Shown: positions 6,953 through 12,981 of the stretch, one piece after another
How the letters are laid out: each line of letters begins with the position of its first letter
Position numbering within the stretch: position 1 is the stretch's first letter
From: Candidatus Anoxychlamydiales bacterium
GTDB lineage: Bacteria; Chlamydiota; Chlamydiia; Chlamydiales; SM23-39
DNA length: 14,139 nt
NCBI GenBank assembly: GCA_011064865.1
Contig: JAAKFX010000035.1
Span: 1-14,139, forward strand
Direction: 5' to 3'
Translations under genes and position numbers: made by a program
Notes under the pieces: generated by a model
Databases searched by the model: none
Told to the model about the DNA's origin: nothing
What the model saw: the letters and a program-made list of their open reading frames with translations, nothing else

Positions 6953-7927
6953 ATGAAAAAAATAGCTTTTTATTTCACTTTATTTCCATATTTTCTTTTT
7001 GCATTTAGCAATATCAGCTCAAACTTTGAACCAGAGCAACAAAAAAGAGTTTTTCTATATTCTGATCTTTTATATTGGAAGACCTTTGAAGATGGCTTAG
7101 ATTATGTCTATGATGATCAAATAGCATCTGCATCACCGACTGGTCTTGGCGGTGATGTTAAAAGAGCAACGTATTCTTGGCAATTAGGATTTAGAGTAGG
7201 TTTTAAATATTTAATAGATTTTGATAAATGGCAATTAGATACTCAATATGGAAGGATTACTCCAAATGATTCTCAAGAGATTGTAAATGCTGAAAACAAA
7301 CAGATGTCTTCAACTTTTCAACTACCTAGCAATTTTTCACTTCAAAAAGCTACTAGCAGGGTTAGAATAAGCTCAGATTTTGCAAATGTTTTATTAGAAA
7401 GACTTTTTCAAGCAAGTGAAAAAGTTCAAGTCAGTTTTGTATCAGGTCTATCTGGTCTTTGGATAAAAAGAGATTGGGAGACTAGATATTTTGATAACTC
7501 TTCTAATGTAAGAGTTATCATTCCCACCTGGCATTTTAAAGGCGCTGGTATAAAAACAGGTTTAAATTTTGATTGGGCTCTAAAAAGAGGATTTAGTTGG
7601 AACGGCAAATCCAATATAGCAACAATTTTTGGTAACTATGATACTTGGATGATAGCTTATGATAATTTTGATAGTAATAAAGTAGAAAATGCCCATTTAG
7701 ACGATTTTAGAGTCGTTACAAATCTTCAACTGCTTTTAGGCCCAGCTTGGCAAAGAAGTTTTCAAAATATAAATTTTAAATTAGTTGCTAACTATGAGAT
7801 GAATGTTTCGTTTAATCTATCTCAGACAAATAGATCTTTATATCAAGTATCTAACGCTCAATCTAGATTTACAAACAACATAGTCCAAATGCATGGACTA
7901 ACATTTTATGCTGTATTTAATTTTTAA
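6953..7927 (+). CDS. Lpg1974/Legionella-type outer-membrane beta-barrel (porin-like major outer membrane protein)
   Basis: This 324-residue protein has a Sec signal peptide (MKKIAFYFTLFPYFLFAFS) with cleavage near residues 18-20. The mature part begins with a hallmark of the Legionella OMP/Lpg1974 porin family: FLYSDLLYWKTFEDGLDY (34-51). Alternating amphipathic strands with many Tyr, Trp and Phe follow, and it ends in FYAVFNF with C-terminal Phe, the usual beta-barrel assembly signal. Such porins are abundant in environmental chlamydiae and Legionella, where they form the main outer-membrane channels. I find no cysteine in the protein, so it cannot take part in the disulfide network known for the classical chlamydial major outer membrane protein. 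AAGGAG precedes the ATG by about 7 nt, and a strong terminator follows. Confidence 0.82.
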   Translation: MKKIAFYFTLFPYFLFAFSNISSNFEPEQQKRVFLYSDLLYWKTFEDGLDYVYDDQIASASPTGLGGDVKRATYSWQLGFRVGFKYLIDFDKWQLDTQYGRITPNDSQEIVNAENKQMSSTFQLPSNFSLQKATSRVRISSDFANVLLERLFQASEKVQVSFVSGLSGLWIKRDWETRYFDNSSNVRVIIPTWHFKGAGIKTGLNFDWALKRGFSWNGKSNIATIFGNYDTWMIAYDNFDSNKVENAHLDDFRVVTNLQLLLGPAWQRSFQNINFKLVANYEMNVSFNLSQTNRSLYQVSNAQSRFTNNIVQMHGLTFYAVFNF

Positions 7928-7950
7928 AAGGCCTACTTTCATAGGCCTTT
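7927..7950. terminator. Bidirectional hairpin terminator after the porin gene
   Basis: AAAGGCCTA and TAGGCCTTT form a perfect 9-bp stem with a 6-nt loop (CTTTCA), starting on the last base of the porin stop codon. It lies between convergent genes, the ankyrin gene ending 28 bp further on. Its flanks are A/T-rich on both sides (T-rich reading the minus strand), so it could stop transcription in both directions. It is the clearest hairpin in the bacterial part. Confidence 0.75.
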
Positions 7951-7977
7951 AATTAAAATTCAAAAAAATCTATCAAT

Positions 7978-9114
7978 TTATAAAAAATCTAACATAGAGC
8001 ATCCCATTTCATCTTCAAATCGCATTACTGCATCTCTATCAGCGAGGGGGACTTCATCAATTAAATTGTCTCTATTAGGAGATTCAATAGCAATGATTCC
8101 TGGTGTTTTCCCAGCTAATCCATCCGGAAGCATAACACACGAAGCTTTCGCATTATCAGGCAATCGTCTTATAACTTCTCTGAGCAGATCAATAAAGCCA
8201 TTTCTTGCAGCTATATGTAGAGCAGAGGAACTATCCTGGAAAATTTGTACAAAATCTTTTTTTTCACAATCTAAAACTTCATCTAATATCATTGACGCAA
8301 AACCTATTTCTCCAATTTCTACAGCAATATGTAAAATTGTACCCTCTTTTATATTTCTAGATTTGACATCAATTTTCTCTACAATGAATTTTACCATATC
8401 TATAGAGCCTTCTCTAAGATTGACAAATCCATCTCTAACAGCAATATGAATAGCTGTTTCTTTTTGCTGATTTCGCATACATACAAAATTCCACCTATCT
8501 TTAATTGGCAATTTTTCTAATATCTTCTCAACCAATTTGATATCATTCATTTTTACAGCTTCTATCAGAGCAGTAGTTCCATCAACTTTACTTTGAGCTT
8601 TAAGAGTTTCATTATTTAGACCTTGCAAAAATATTTCTGCAAAAGCTATCTCTTGGCACTTTATTGCTAAAATCAAAGTCGAGTTATTAGACTCATCAAC
8701 AACATTAATCATTTTTTCTTTTTTTAATTGTATTGAAGTTTCAATTTTACTAATCTTATTATCTCTTTCATCAGTTTCTAAAGCTTTAACATCTGAAATC
8801 GATTGCATTTCATCAAGTACAAAACAACTCATCACTTTTTCAACTTCATCTTTTCTTAAATGAGGATTGAAAGGTTCTTGTAAAATTAAATGAAATACAT
8901 TTTGTCTTTCAAATATTCTTTGTTTGAAAAGAGCCTTCAAAAAATCAAAATTTTTGTTAATTATAGCTGCTCTTAGCGGATTTTTTTCAGATAAAATCTT
9001 TAAATCCATTTTTAATGTACCAGGCAAAAACAGCATTGAATCTTCTTCAAGAAGTCCTAATGCTTTTAAATTTGATGGATTTATTGATCTACCTGCAATT
9101 ACTCGTAAACTCAT
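7978..9114 (-). CDS. Ankyrin-repeat protein
   Basis: This 378-residue protein has no signal peptide or membrane segment. Ankyrin-type helices are visible at about 44-66 (NPLRAAIINKNFDFLKALF), 143-166 (NSTLILAIKCQEIAFAEIFL), 178-201 (DGTTALIEAVKMNDIKLVEKIL), 218-246 (KETAIHIAVRDGF ... MVKFIVEKI), 257-280 (EGTILHIAVEIGEIGFASMIL) and 295-318 (SSSALHIAARNGFIDLLREVI). The fourth repeat has a short insertion (NLREGS). The N-terminal 40 residues and a charged linker (100-140) are unrelated to ankyrin. Ankyrin proteins mediate protein binding and are frequent as host-directed effectors in intracellular bacteria; the target is unknown. AAGGAG at 9121-9126 (minus strand) gives 6-nt spacing and fixes the start. 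Confidence 0.88.
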   Translation of the reverse strand: MSLRVIAGRSINPSNLKALGLLEEDSMLFLPGTLKMDLKILSEKNPLRAAIINKNFDFLKALFKQRIFERQNVFHLILQEPFNPHLRKDEVEKVMSCFVLDEMQSISDVKALETDERDNKISKIETSIQLKKEKMINVVDESNNSTLILAIKCQEIAFAEIFLQGLNNETLKAQSKVDGTTALIEAVKMNDIKLVEKILEKLPIKDRWNFVCMRNQQKETAIHIAVRDGFVNLREGSIDMVKFIVEKIDVKSRNIKEGTILHIAVEIGEIGFASMILDEVLDCEKKDFVQIFQDSSSALHIAARNGFIDLLREVIRRLPDNAKASCVMLPDGLAGKTPGIIAIESPNRDNLIDEVPLADRDAVMRFEDEMGCSMLDFL

Positions 9115-9276
9115 AATTTTCTCCTTATGTTTTGTATAATTTTTTTACAAAACCACTGAGACTCTCAAAGAGCTAACAAAAGAATTTCTTGATTTTCTCG
9201 ATAAAACTTCAATCTAATATTGTAGCTATTCGAGATATCTGTAGTTTTTTATAATTTTTTAAATAAATAAAATTGG

Positions 9277-9299
9277 TAAACGTTTTTGATTAACGTTTA
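9277..9299 (-). terminator. Hairpin terminator of the small minus-strand unit
   Basis: TAAACGTT and AACGTTTA form a perfect 8-bp stem with a 7-nt loop. Read on the minus strand, the stem begins at the TAA stop of the 40-codon frame and is followed by a T-rich stretch (CCAATTTTATTTATTT). This is the arrangement of an intrinsic terminator, although the T-tract is interrupted by A. Confidence 0.45.
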
Positions 9300-9419
9300 A
9301 TAAGAATAATAAGAATAATAATTTGAAAGATTTTTGAATAAAAGGGTTTGAGAGGATAAACTGACAGCCTTTCCCCTAAATATCTCTTTAGTTGATTTTT
9401 GTTGTTCTTTTGTTTTCAT
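9297..9419 (-). CDS. Possible small protein or leader peptide (40 residues)
   Basis: The frame starts ATG at 9417-9419 with MKTKEQQKSTKEIFRGKAV and ends with TAA at 9297-9299. The N-terminal half is basic and hydrophilic. The C-terminus is a low-complexity run of Tyr and Ser (NYYSYYSY) encoded by a 9-bp tandem repeat. An AGGT (minus strand of 9427-9430) sits 7 nt before the ATG, a promoter with 17-bp spacing ends about 60 nt upstream, and a hairpin follows the stop. These signals support the transcription unit more strongly than they support translation: it could equally be a small RNA. I know no family for the peptide. Confidence 0.35.
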   Translation of the reverse strand: MKTKEQQKSTKEIFRGKAVSLSSQTLLFKNLSNYYSYYSY

Positions 9420-9438
9420 TTTTCTTACCTGTTTTTGC

Positions 9439-9475
9439 GCATTTGTAATTAAATGCAATTACCTTTATTGGTAAT
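9439..9475 (-). promoter_or_regulatory. Leader with mutually exclusive hairpins
   Basis: Read on the minus strand this holds five segments in order: ATTACC, GGTAATT, GCATTT, AATTAC, AAATGC. Three pairings are possible: ATTACC with GGTAAT (6-nt loop), GTAATT with AATTAC, and GCATTT with AAATGC (6-nt loop). The middle pairing excludes the outer two. The block begins at the predicted transcription start and ends 9 nt before the AGGT, so it could act as an RNA switch or attenuator. Alternatively it is a set of DNA operator half-sites. Confidence 0.35.
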
Positions 9476-9482
9476 GCTCATA

Positions 9483-9511
9483 ATTATAATAGGAAACCCT
9501 ATTTATTACAA
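9483..9511 (-). promoter_or_regulatory. Sigma70-type promoter of the small minus-strand unit
   Basis: On the minus strand, TTGTAA (9506-9511) and a perfect TATAAT (9483-9488) are separated by exactly 17 bp. Transcription would start near 9476, at the edge of the hairpin-rich leader. The match is good, but A/T-rich sequence yields such matches by chance, so the linked elements downstream matter. Confidence 0.45.
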
Positions 9512-9609
9512 CTAAATCTATCAAAAATTTATAAAAAAACATAAGTGTTAAAAAATCAATATTTTATATATTATTTAAATATTTTATTGATAAAAAATGA
9601 ACATTTAGA

Positions 9610-9627
9610 TGTATCGAATGCGATACA
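9610..9627. repeat. Perfect inverted repeat
   Basis: TGTATCG and CGATACA flank a 4-base centre (AATG). It lies about 50 bp upstream of the -35 of the downstream membrane-protein gene, a position suitable for a regulator site. It is one of the few sites with GC bases in this stretch. Confidence 0.4.
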
Positions 9628-9678
9628 AAAGATAGATCTAGACAAATCATTTTGAAATCCATAGGACTGTAACAGCTA

Positions 9679-9707
9679 TTGCAATAATTTTATAAATTCA
9701 CTAATAT
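9679..9707 (+). promoter_or_regulatory. Promoter of the two-hydrophobic-block protein gene
   Basis: TTGCAA (9679-9684) and TAATAT (9702-9707) are 17 bp apart, each matching four of six consensus bases. Transcription would begin near 9714, which excludes the TTG codon at 9707 as the start and supports the ATG at 9737. Confidence 0.35.
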
Positions 9708-9736
9708 TGCATCAAAAATTTTTTTTAAAAAAAATT

Positions 9737-10219
9737 ATGCCACTTTCAATTAGATTAGATAGCTTTAAAAGTTATACCTATAAAAAATATTCAGATGCAA
9801 AAGAACATTTTGTAGATGGAAAAAACTATCTCGGGAAAAAAGTTGATTCTTTAAAAAATATTTCTACAAAAACAGTGCTTGATTTAGCAAAAAAAACAAA
9901 AAATTGTATCTTGAACAACTACAAAGCTACATTTTTTGTTATAGCTCTTTTATTTGCCTTTGAGTATGCACCAATGAGATTTTTAGCAGCATCATGTGTA
10001 ACTTTAATTGTTCAGAAAATAGATTTTGAAAAAGAGAAAGAAGTGGTTTCAATAAATAATTTTTCATTAGCTATATTAGGAGCTATTGGAATTATTTTAG
10101 AAATAGCTTTTTGCCCTGTTTGCGATCCATCTTTTTATTTAGCTCCAATGATGAGTGGAGCTGCTTTTGCAAGAGCTAGTTTTAATCTCTATCAAAATTA
10201 CTATACAAAAGATTCATAG
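9737..10219 (+). CDS. Hypothetical membrane protein with two hydrophobic blocks (Inc-like)
   Basis: From the ATG at 9737 this has 160 residues. A basic N-terminal 60 residues rich in Lys and Tyr precede a hydrophobic block at about 64-93 (ATFFVIALLFAFEYAPMRFL onward) and, after a short charged stretch (94-105, KIDFEKEKEVV), a second at 108-147 (FSLAILGAIGIILEIAF onward). Two closely spaced hydrophobic blocks with cytosolic-type tails resemble chlamydial inclusion-membrane (Inc) proteins, which type III secretion inserts into the vacuole membrane. Inc proteins share shape rather than sequence, so this is a hypothesis. A TTG 30 nt upstream extends the frame, but it falls in the -10 element. No good ribosome binding site is visible before either start, and the C-terminus is short (YQNYYTKDS). 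Confidence 0.65.
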   Translation: MPLSIRLDSFKSYTYKKYSDAKEHFVDGKNYLGKKVDSLKNISTKTVLDLAKKTKNCILNNYKATFFVIALLFAFEYAPMRFLAASCVTLIVQKIDFEKEKEVVSINNFSLAILGAIGIILEIAFCPVCDPSFYLAPMMSGAAFARASFNLYQNYYTKDS

Positions 10220-10236
10220 AATCAAAAGATTCGTAG
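10207..10236 (+). repeat. Short imperfect direct repeat at a gene end
   Basis: AAAAGATTCATAG (10207-10219) is repeated as AAAAGATTCGTAG (10224-10236) with one mismatch and a 4-base gap. The first copy contains the stop codon of the membrane-protein gene. It looks like a small local duplication. Confidence 0.4.
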
Positions 10237-10269
10237 AAAAATTTCTATCATCAAATTATAAATTTTTCT
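10235..10269 (+). terminator. Possible A/T-rich terminator hairpin
   Basis: AGAAAAATTT and AAATTTTTCT can form a 10-bp stem with a 15-nt loop, 15 bp after the membrane-protein stop and before the nitroreductase gene. It contains only one G-C pair and no long T-run follows, so it would be a weak terminator at best. Confidence 0.3.
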
Positions 10270-10314
10270 TATTCTGAAAGAAAATGAAAATCAATTTTAA
10301 CTAAAGGGTAATAT

Positions 10315-10824
10315 ATGCAATTAATGGATGCGATTTTAAATAGAAGAAGCGTTAGAAAATTTAAAGATAAAAAAATCTCGAAAGAGATTATTGAAGATAT
10401 TTTAAAAGCTGCAATGTATGCACCTAGTGCTATGAATCAACAAGCCTGGCAATTTATAGTAATAGATGATAAAAAATTGCTCTTAGAGATTCCAAATATA
10501 CATCCATATGCGGATATGTGCAAAACAGCCTCTGCTGCGATTTTAGTATGTGCAGATACATCTAAAGAAAAATCAAAAGATATGTGGGTAGTTGATTGTG
10601 CAGCAGCAACACAAAATTTAATGCTAGCAGCATTTGATAAAGATATTGGATCTGTTTGGGTGGGTGTATATTTTAGAAAGGATCATGTAGATGCATTTAC
10701 AAAATTTTTAAAACTACCAAAACATATCATACCAATATCTTTGATCCCGATAGGATATCCAGCAGAAGAGGTTAAAAAAGTTGAAAGATTTAAAAAAGAT
10801 AGAATTCATTATAATTCATTTTAA
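10315..10824 (+). CDS. Nitroreductase family protein (FMN-dependent oxidoreductase)
   Basis: Members of this family use FMN and NAD(P)H to reduce nitro compounds, quinones or flavins in the cytosol. At 169 residues it belongs to the short form. FMN-binding features are the N-terminal RRSVRKFKDKKIS (10-22), the APSAMNQQAWQFIVI segment (36-50), the DCAAATQNLMLAA helix, a GSVWVGVY strand and the C-terminal PIGYPAEE loop. AAAGGG 6 nt before the ATG at 10315 supports this start over the Met codon three residues later. Substrate cannot be told from sequence. The 3' end overlaps the convergent alkyltransferase gene by 9 bp. Confidence 0.9.
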   Translation: MQLMDAILNRRSVRKFKDKKISKEIIEDILKAAMYAPSAMNQQAWQFIVIDDKKLLLEIPNIHPYADMCKTASAAILVCADTSKEKSKDMWVVDCAAATQNLMLAAFDKDIGSVWVGVYFRKDHVDAFTKFLKLPKHIIPISLIPIGYPAEEVKKVERFKKDRIHYNSF

Positions 10825-11070
10825 TTCTTTTTCATCTCTAAGCTTTTTTTCCTGGGCTTTTCTTCCCCCAAAAGCGAAAGAGTTTGATAAAGATCCATCT
10901 TTAAAAATAACTCTATGACATGGAATGTTTTTAGGATCAGGATTTTTATGTAGAGCAAAGCCCACAACTCTTGGAGTTGTGTTTACTAATTTAGCGATTT
11001 CACCATACGTTTTAGTTTTTCCTTTTTTAATTTTTTTAACTTCTGAATATATTTTTTTGAAAACTGACAT
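10816..11070 (-). CDS. Minimal alkylguanine-DNA alkyltransferase-like protein (MGMT/Ogt C-terminal domain)
   Basis: This consists only of the DNA-binding, active-site domain of O6-alkylguanine-DNA alkyltransferases. From the ATG at 11070 it has 84 residues: SVFKKIYSEVKKIKKGKTKTYGEIAKLV with the helix-turn-helix, the conserved Arg in TPRVVGFALHKNP, and the active-site motif NIPCHRV. The acceptor cysteine is present, unlike in ATL proteins, which have Trp there. The N-terminal ribonuclease-like domain of full-length Ogt (about 160-180 residues) is absent. An upstream ATG at 11124 would add 18 residues (MYLNYSTMYTLFGFFFKV) unlike the family, so I prefer 11070, though neither start has a clear ribosome binding site. 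It overlaps the nitroreductase 3' end by 9 bp. Confidence 0.78.
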   Translation of the reverse strand: MSVFKKIYSEVKKIKKGKTKTYGEIAKLVNTTPRVVGFALHKNPDPKNIPCHRVIFKDGSLSNSFAFGGRKAQEKKLRDEKELK

Positions 11071-11142
11071 AACTTTAAAAAAAAATCCAAATAACGTATA
11101 CATTGTAGAGTAGTTCAAATACATAAAAAATGGGAGAAAATT

Positions 11143-11295
11143 ATGAAAAGAAAAGTAGTAAACCCAGACCCTTCACATAAAAAAAGAATTCAACAAGAGG
11201 AAAAACTTCAAGATAAAGAGCTCAAAGATACAATAGAAGATACTGAAGAGCTTGAAAAAGAGATGAAATACAAGACAAAACCTCACAAATCATGA
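11143..11295 (+). CDS. Small charged hypothetical protein (50 residues)
   Basis: This short frame starts ATG at 11143 (MKRKVVNPDPSHKKRIQ) and ends with TGA at 11293-11295. GGGAG (11132-11136) sits 6 nt before the ATG, a good ribosome binding site. The protein is very rich in Lys and Glu, with a predicted helical middle (EEKLQDKELKDTIEDTEELEKEMK, written here in part), no membrane segment and no cysteine. Its stop overlaps the ATG of the metallo-hydrolase as ATGA, so the two are probably co-translated. The strong RBS, the coupling and the non-random composition support a real gene. I know no family for it. Confidence 0.65.
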   Translation: MKRKVVNPDPSHKKRIQQEEKLQDKELKDTIEDTEELEKEMKYKTKPHKS

Positions 11296-12023
11296 AACTC
11301 AAGTTTTTAGGAACTAGAGGTTATATAGAGCCTAAAAACAGACGCCACAATAATCATACTTCTTTAATGATTATTCAAAACTCTAAAAAGATAATGATTG
11401 ATTGTGGCGAAACTTTTAAAAATAAATTAAAAAAAATCAAACCTGATCATATAGTTATCACACATGCTCATCCAGATCATGCTTTTGGTTTGGAAAAAGG
11501 AGCCTTTTGCCCTGTGTGGGCAACTAAAACTACTTGGAAATTAATCGATCACTTTCCTATAGATAAAAAATTTAGAAAAATTATCTATCCTAGAAAAAAG
11601 CAAAAAATAGCAAATGTCACTTTTGAAGCTTTTAAAGTTGAACACTCTATAAAAGCCCCTGCTGTAGGATATAGAATTAGCTATAAGAAAAAAGCTTTTT
11701 TCTATGTTCCAGATGTACTGTGGATTATTGATAGAAAAGCTGCTTTTAAAAATATTATCTTTTATATCGGAGATGGAGCAACTATTCAAAGAGTTATGGT
11801 TAGAAAAGATAAAAAAACAAACCAAATCTATGGCCATGCAAATATTCGTCAGCAACTAACTTGGTGCAGAAAAGAAAAAGTAAAAAAAATGATAATTACA
11901 CATCTTGGATCTGACGTTGTAAAAAATGAGAAAAAAGCTAAAAAGATAATTGAAAGATTAGCAATAGACAGAGAAGTAGATTTTGAAATAGCATTCGATA
12001 GAAAAGAAATTGATTTAGATTAA
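11292..12023 (+). CDS. Metallo-beta-lactamase-fold hydrolase
   Basis: This 243-residue cytosolic protein carries the metal-binding set of the MBL fold: THAHPDH (His58, His60, Asp62, His63), His118, Asp141, GDG (Asp161) and further His at GHANI (182) and ITHLGS (204). The N-terminal MKLKFLGTRGYIEP and HNNHTSLMI resemble the RNase Z/PhnP/cyclic phosphodiesterase branch rather than lactamases. A phosphodiester substrate is likely but unproven, and no phn genes lie nearby. Lys content is unusually high. It overlaps the upstream 50-residue gene by ATGA and so probably depends on it for translation. It converges with the vanX-like gene, 29 bp apart. Confidence 0.85.
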   Translation: MKLKFLGTRGYIEPKNRRHNNHTSLMIIQNSKKIMIDCGETFKNKLKKIKPDHIVITHAHPDHAFGLEKGAFCPVWATKTTWKLIDHFPIDKKFRKIIYPRKKQKIANVTFEAFKVEHSIKAPAVGYRISYKKKAFFYVPDVLWIIDRKAAFKNIIFYIGDGATIQRVMVRKDKKTNQIYGHANIRQQLTWCRKEKVKKMIITHLGSDVVKNEKKAKKIIERLAIDREVDFEIAFDRKEIDLD

Positions 12024-12052
12024 ATAGCTATATCTTTAAAAATACTCAAATA

Positions 12053-12616
12053 TTATCTCAATTCAATCTTCAAAACAGGATAGTTTTGCCAATTTTTAAA
12101 ATCGAAATGCCACCATTCGTTTGGCAAAAGCTCAAAACCTCCGATATTGATCATGACATCTTGCAAAAGTTTTCTATTTTGTTTAATTTCATCTGATAAA
12201 TCCTCAAAATCTAAGTGGGCTTTTTTTTCAAAAGAGTCAAATTCAGTTGGCATTGCAAGTTCAGTTTCATCTACTAGATTGATTAGAGTAACATCAATGG
12301 CTGTACCTCTAGTATGTCTAGTTATTTTTTTTGGATTACCAACATATCTTTCATCTGGCAAGACATCGAAAAGAATTTGTTGAGCCCAAATAGGTCTATA
12401 TCCATCAAAGATTTTAAGCCCTAAATTTTGTTTTTCTAAATGTTTTTGAACTTTATTAAGACTTATAGCTACATCTTCATGGATATAACAAATATCAGTT
12501 TTGTAAATATTTTTTTTTGTAAAATTATTTTCAGTTGCATAACGAATTTCTAAAACAATTTTATCATTAACATCTTTTATATCTACAAGTGGTTTTAGAG
12601 AAATAGCATTTTGCAT
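12053..12616 (-). CDS. D-alanyl-D-alanine dipeptidase (VanX/DdpX type, peptidase M15D)
   Basis: This zinc peptidase hydrolyses free D-Ala-D-Ala. It has 187 residues, close to VanX and DdpX. The catalytic set is complete: Arg74 in DGYRP, the zinc ligands His101 and Asp108 in TRHTRGTAIDV, the general base Glu167 and ligand His170 in NEWWHFDF. No signal peptide is seen, so it acts in the cytoplasm. AGGAGG (minus strand of 12622-12627) gives a strong start signal. It follows cutA by 24 bp, and alanine racemase lies upstream in the same direction. In E. coli DdpX recycles wall dipeptides for nutrition; in vancomycin resistance VanX works with VanA and VanH, neither of which is visible here. Recycling or control of the D-Ala pool is the likelier role. 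Confidence 0.9.
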   Translation of the reverse strand: MQNAISLKPLVDIKDVNDKIVLEIRYATENNFTKKNIYKTDICYIHEDVAISLNKVQKHLEKQNLGLKIFDGYRPIWAQQILFDVLPDERYVGNPKKITRHTRGTAIDVTLINLVDETELAMPTEFDSFEKKAHLDFEDLSDEIKQNRKLLQDVMINIGGFELLPNEWWHFDFKNWQNYPVLKIELR

Positions 12617-12640
12617 TTTAACCTCCTATTTTTAGAAATT

Positions 12641-12967
12641 TTATTTTAATTGATTTTTCAGCCATTGAAAATATTTTAAATCTACTTTATCTATATTGAT
12701 AGAAAATATAGCTGGAATTTCATATGAATGGATATTTTTTATCTCTATGTTTATTTGATCATATTTATCTTTGAGAGTTTTAACTAAAAGAAGAGACTCT
12801 TTTCCCTCTTCAATATCATTTGAGCCCTCTGGCCAAAAATATAAGGACTCAATCTTATCTAGAATATTTGCACAAGCGATTAGCTTTTTTTGCAGCAGTA
12901 TTTTAGCTATCTTTTTAGCCTCTAACGCATTTGTGCATACTACATAAACTAATATCATATCACTCAT
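12641..12967 (-). CDS. cutA: CutA1-type divalent cation tolerance protein
   Basis: This 108-residue protein has the whole CutA1 signature: VVCTNALEAKKIAKILLQKKLIACANI (shown in part; residues 9-35), an aromatic core SLYFWPEG (41-48), EESLLLVKT-like strand KESLLLVKT (56-64) and the C-terminal HSYEIPAIFSI (80-90) followed by YFQWL. CutA forms a stable trimer and was linked to copper tolerance in E. coli, though its molecular role remains unclear. AAGGG 8 nt before the ATG at 12967 supports this start over the Met three residues in. It lies 14 bp after alr and 24 bp before the vanX-like gene on the same strand, so it is the middle gene of an operon with D-alanine enzymes. Confidence 0.92.
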   Translation of the reverse strand: MSDMILVYVVCTNALEAKKIAKILLQKKLIACANILDKIESLYFWPEGSNDIEEGKESLLLVKTLKDKYDQINIEIKNIHSYEIPAIFSINIDKVDLKYFQWLKNQLK

Positions 12968-12981
12968 TTGAAATTCCCTTA

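Larger units (their letters stand above)
9115..9736. other. Long AT-rich intergenic region
   Basis: About 620 bp separate the ankyrin gene from the next long gene. There is no long open frame and no tRNA-like fold. It contains a compact minus-strand unit (promoter 9483-9511, leader hairpins 9439-9475, 40-codon frame 9297-9419, hairpin 9277-9299), a perfect 7-bp inverted repeat with a 4-base centre at 9610-9627, and the promoter of the downstream gene (9679-9707). I see nothing else in 9130-9276 or 9512-9609 beyond A/T-rich sequence. Confidence 0.7.

Noticed and set aside
9299..9322. 9-bp tandem repeat (AATAAGAAT, about 2.5 copies) as a CRISPR or satellite array
   Set aside because: There are too few copies, no spacers and very low complexity. 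It only encodes the Tyr/Ser tail of the possible small frame.
9361..9380. AAAGG...CCTTT pairing near 9,342-9,374 as a terminator
   Set aside because: The stem is only 5 bp with a loop of more than 20 nt and no T-run, and it falls inside the small frame.
9707..9736. TTG start extending the two-hydrophobic-block protein by 10 residues
   Set aside because: The TTG begins inside the predicted -10 element, has no ribosome binding site, and the added residues come from a homopolymer-rich A/T run.
11071..11124. Upstream ATG extending the alkyltransferase by 18 residues
   Set aside because: The added segment is hydrophobic and unlike the family, while the ATG at 11070 begins exactly where similarity begins.
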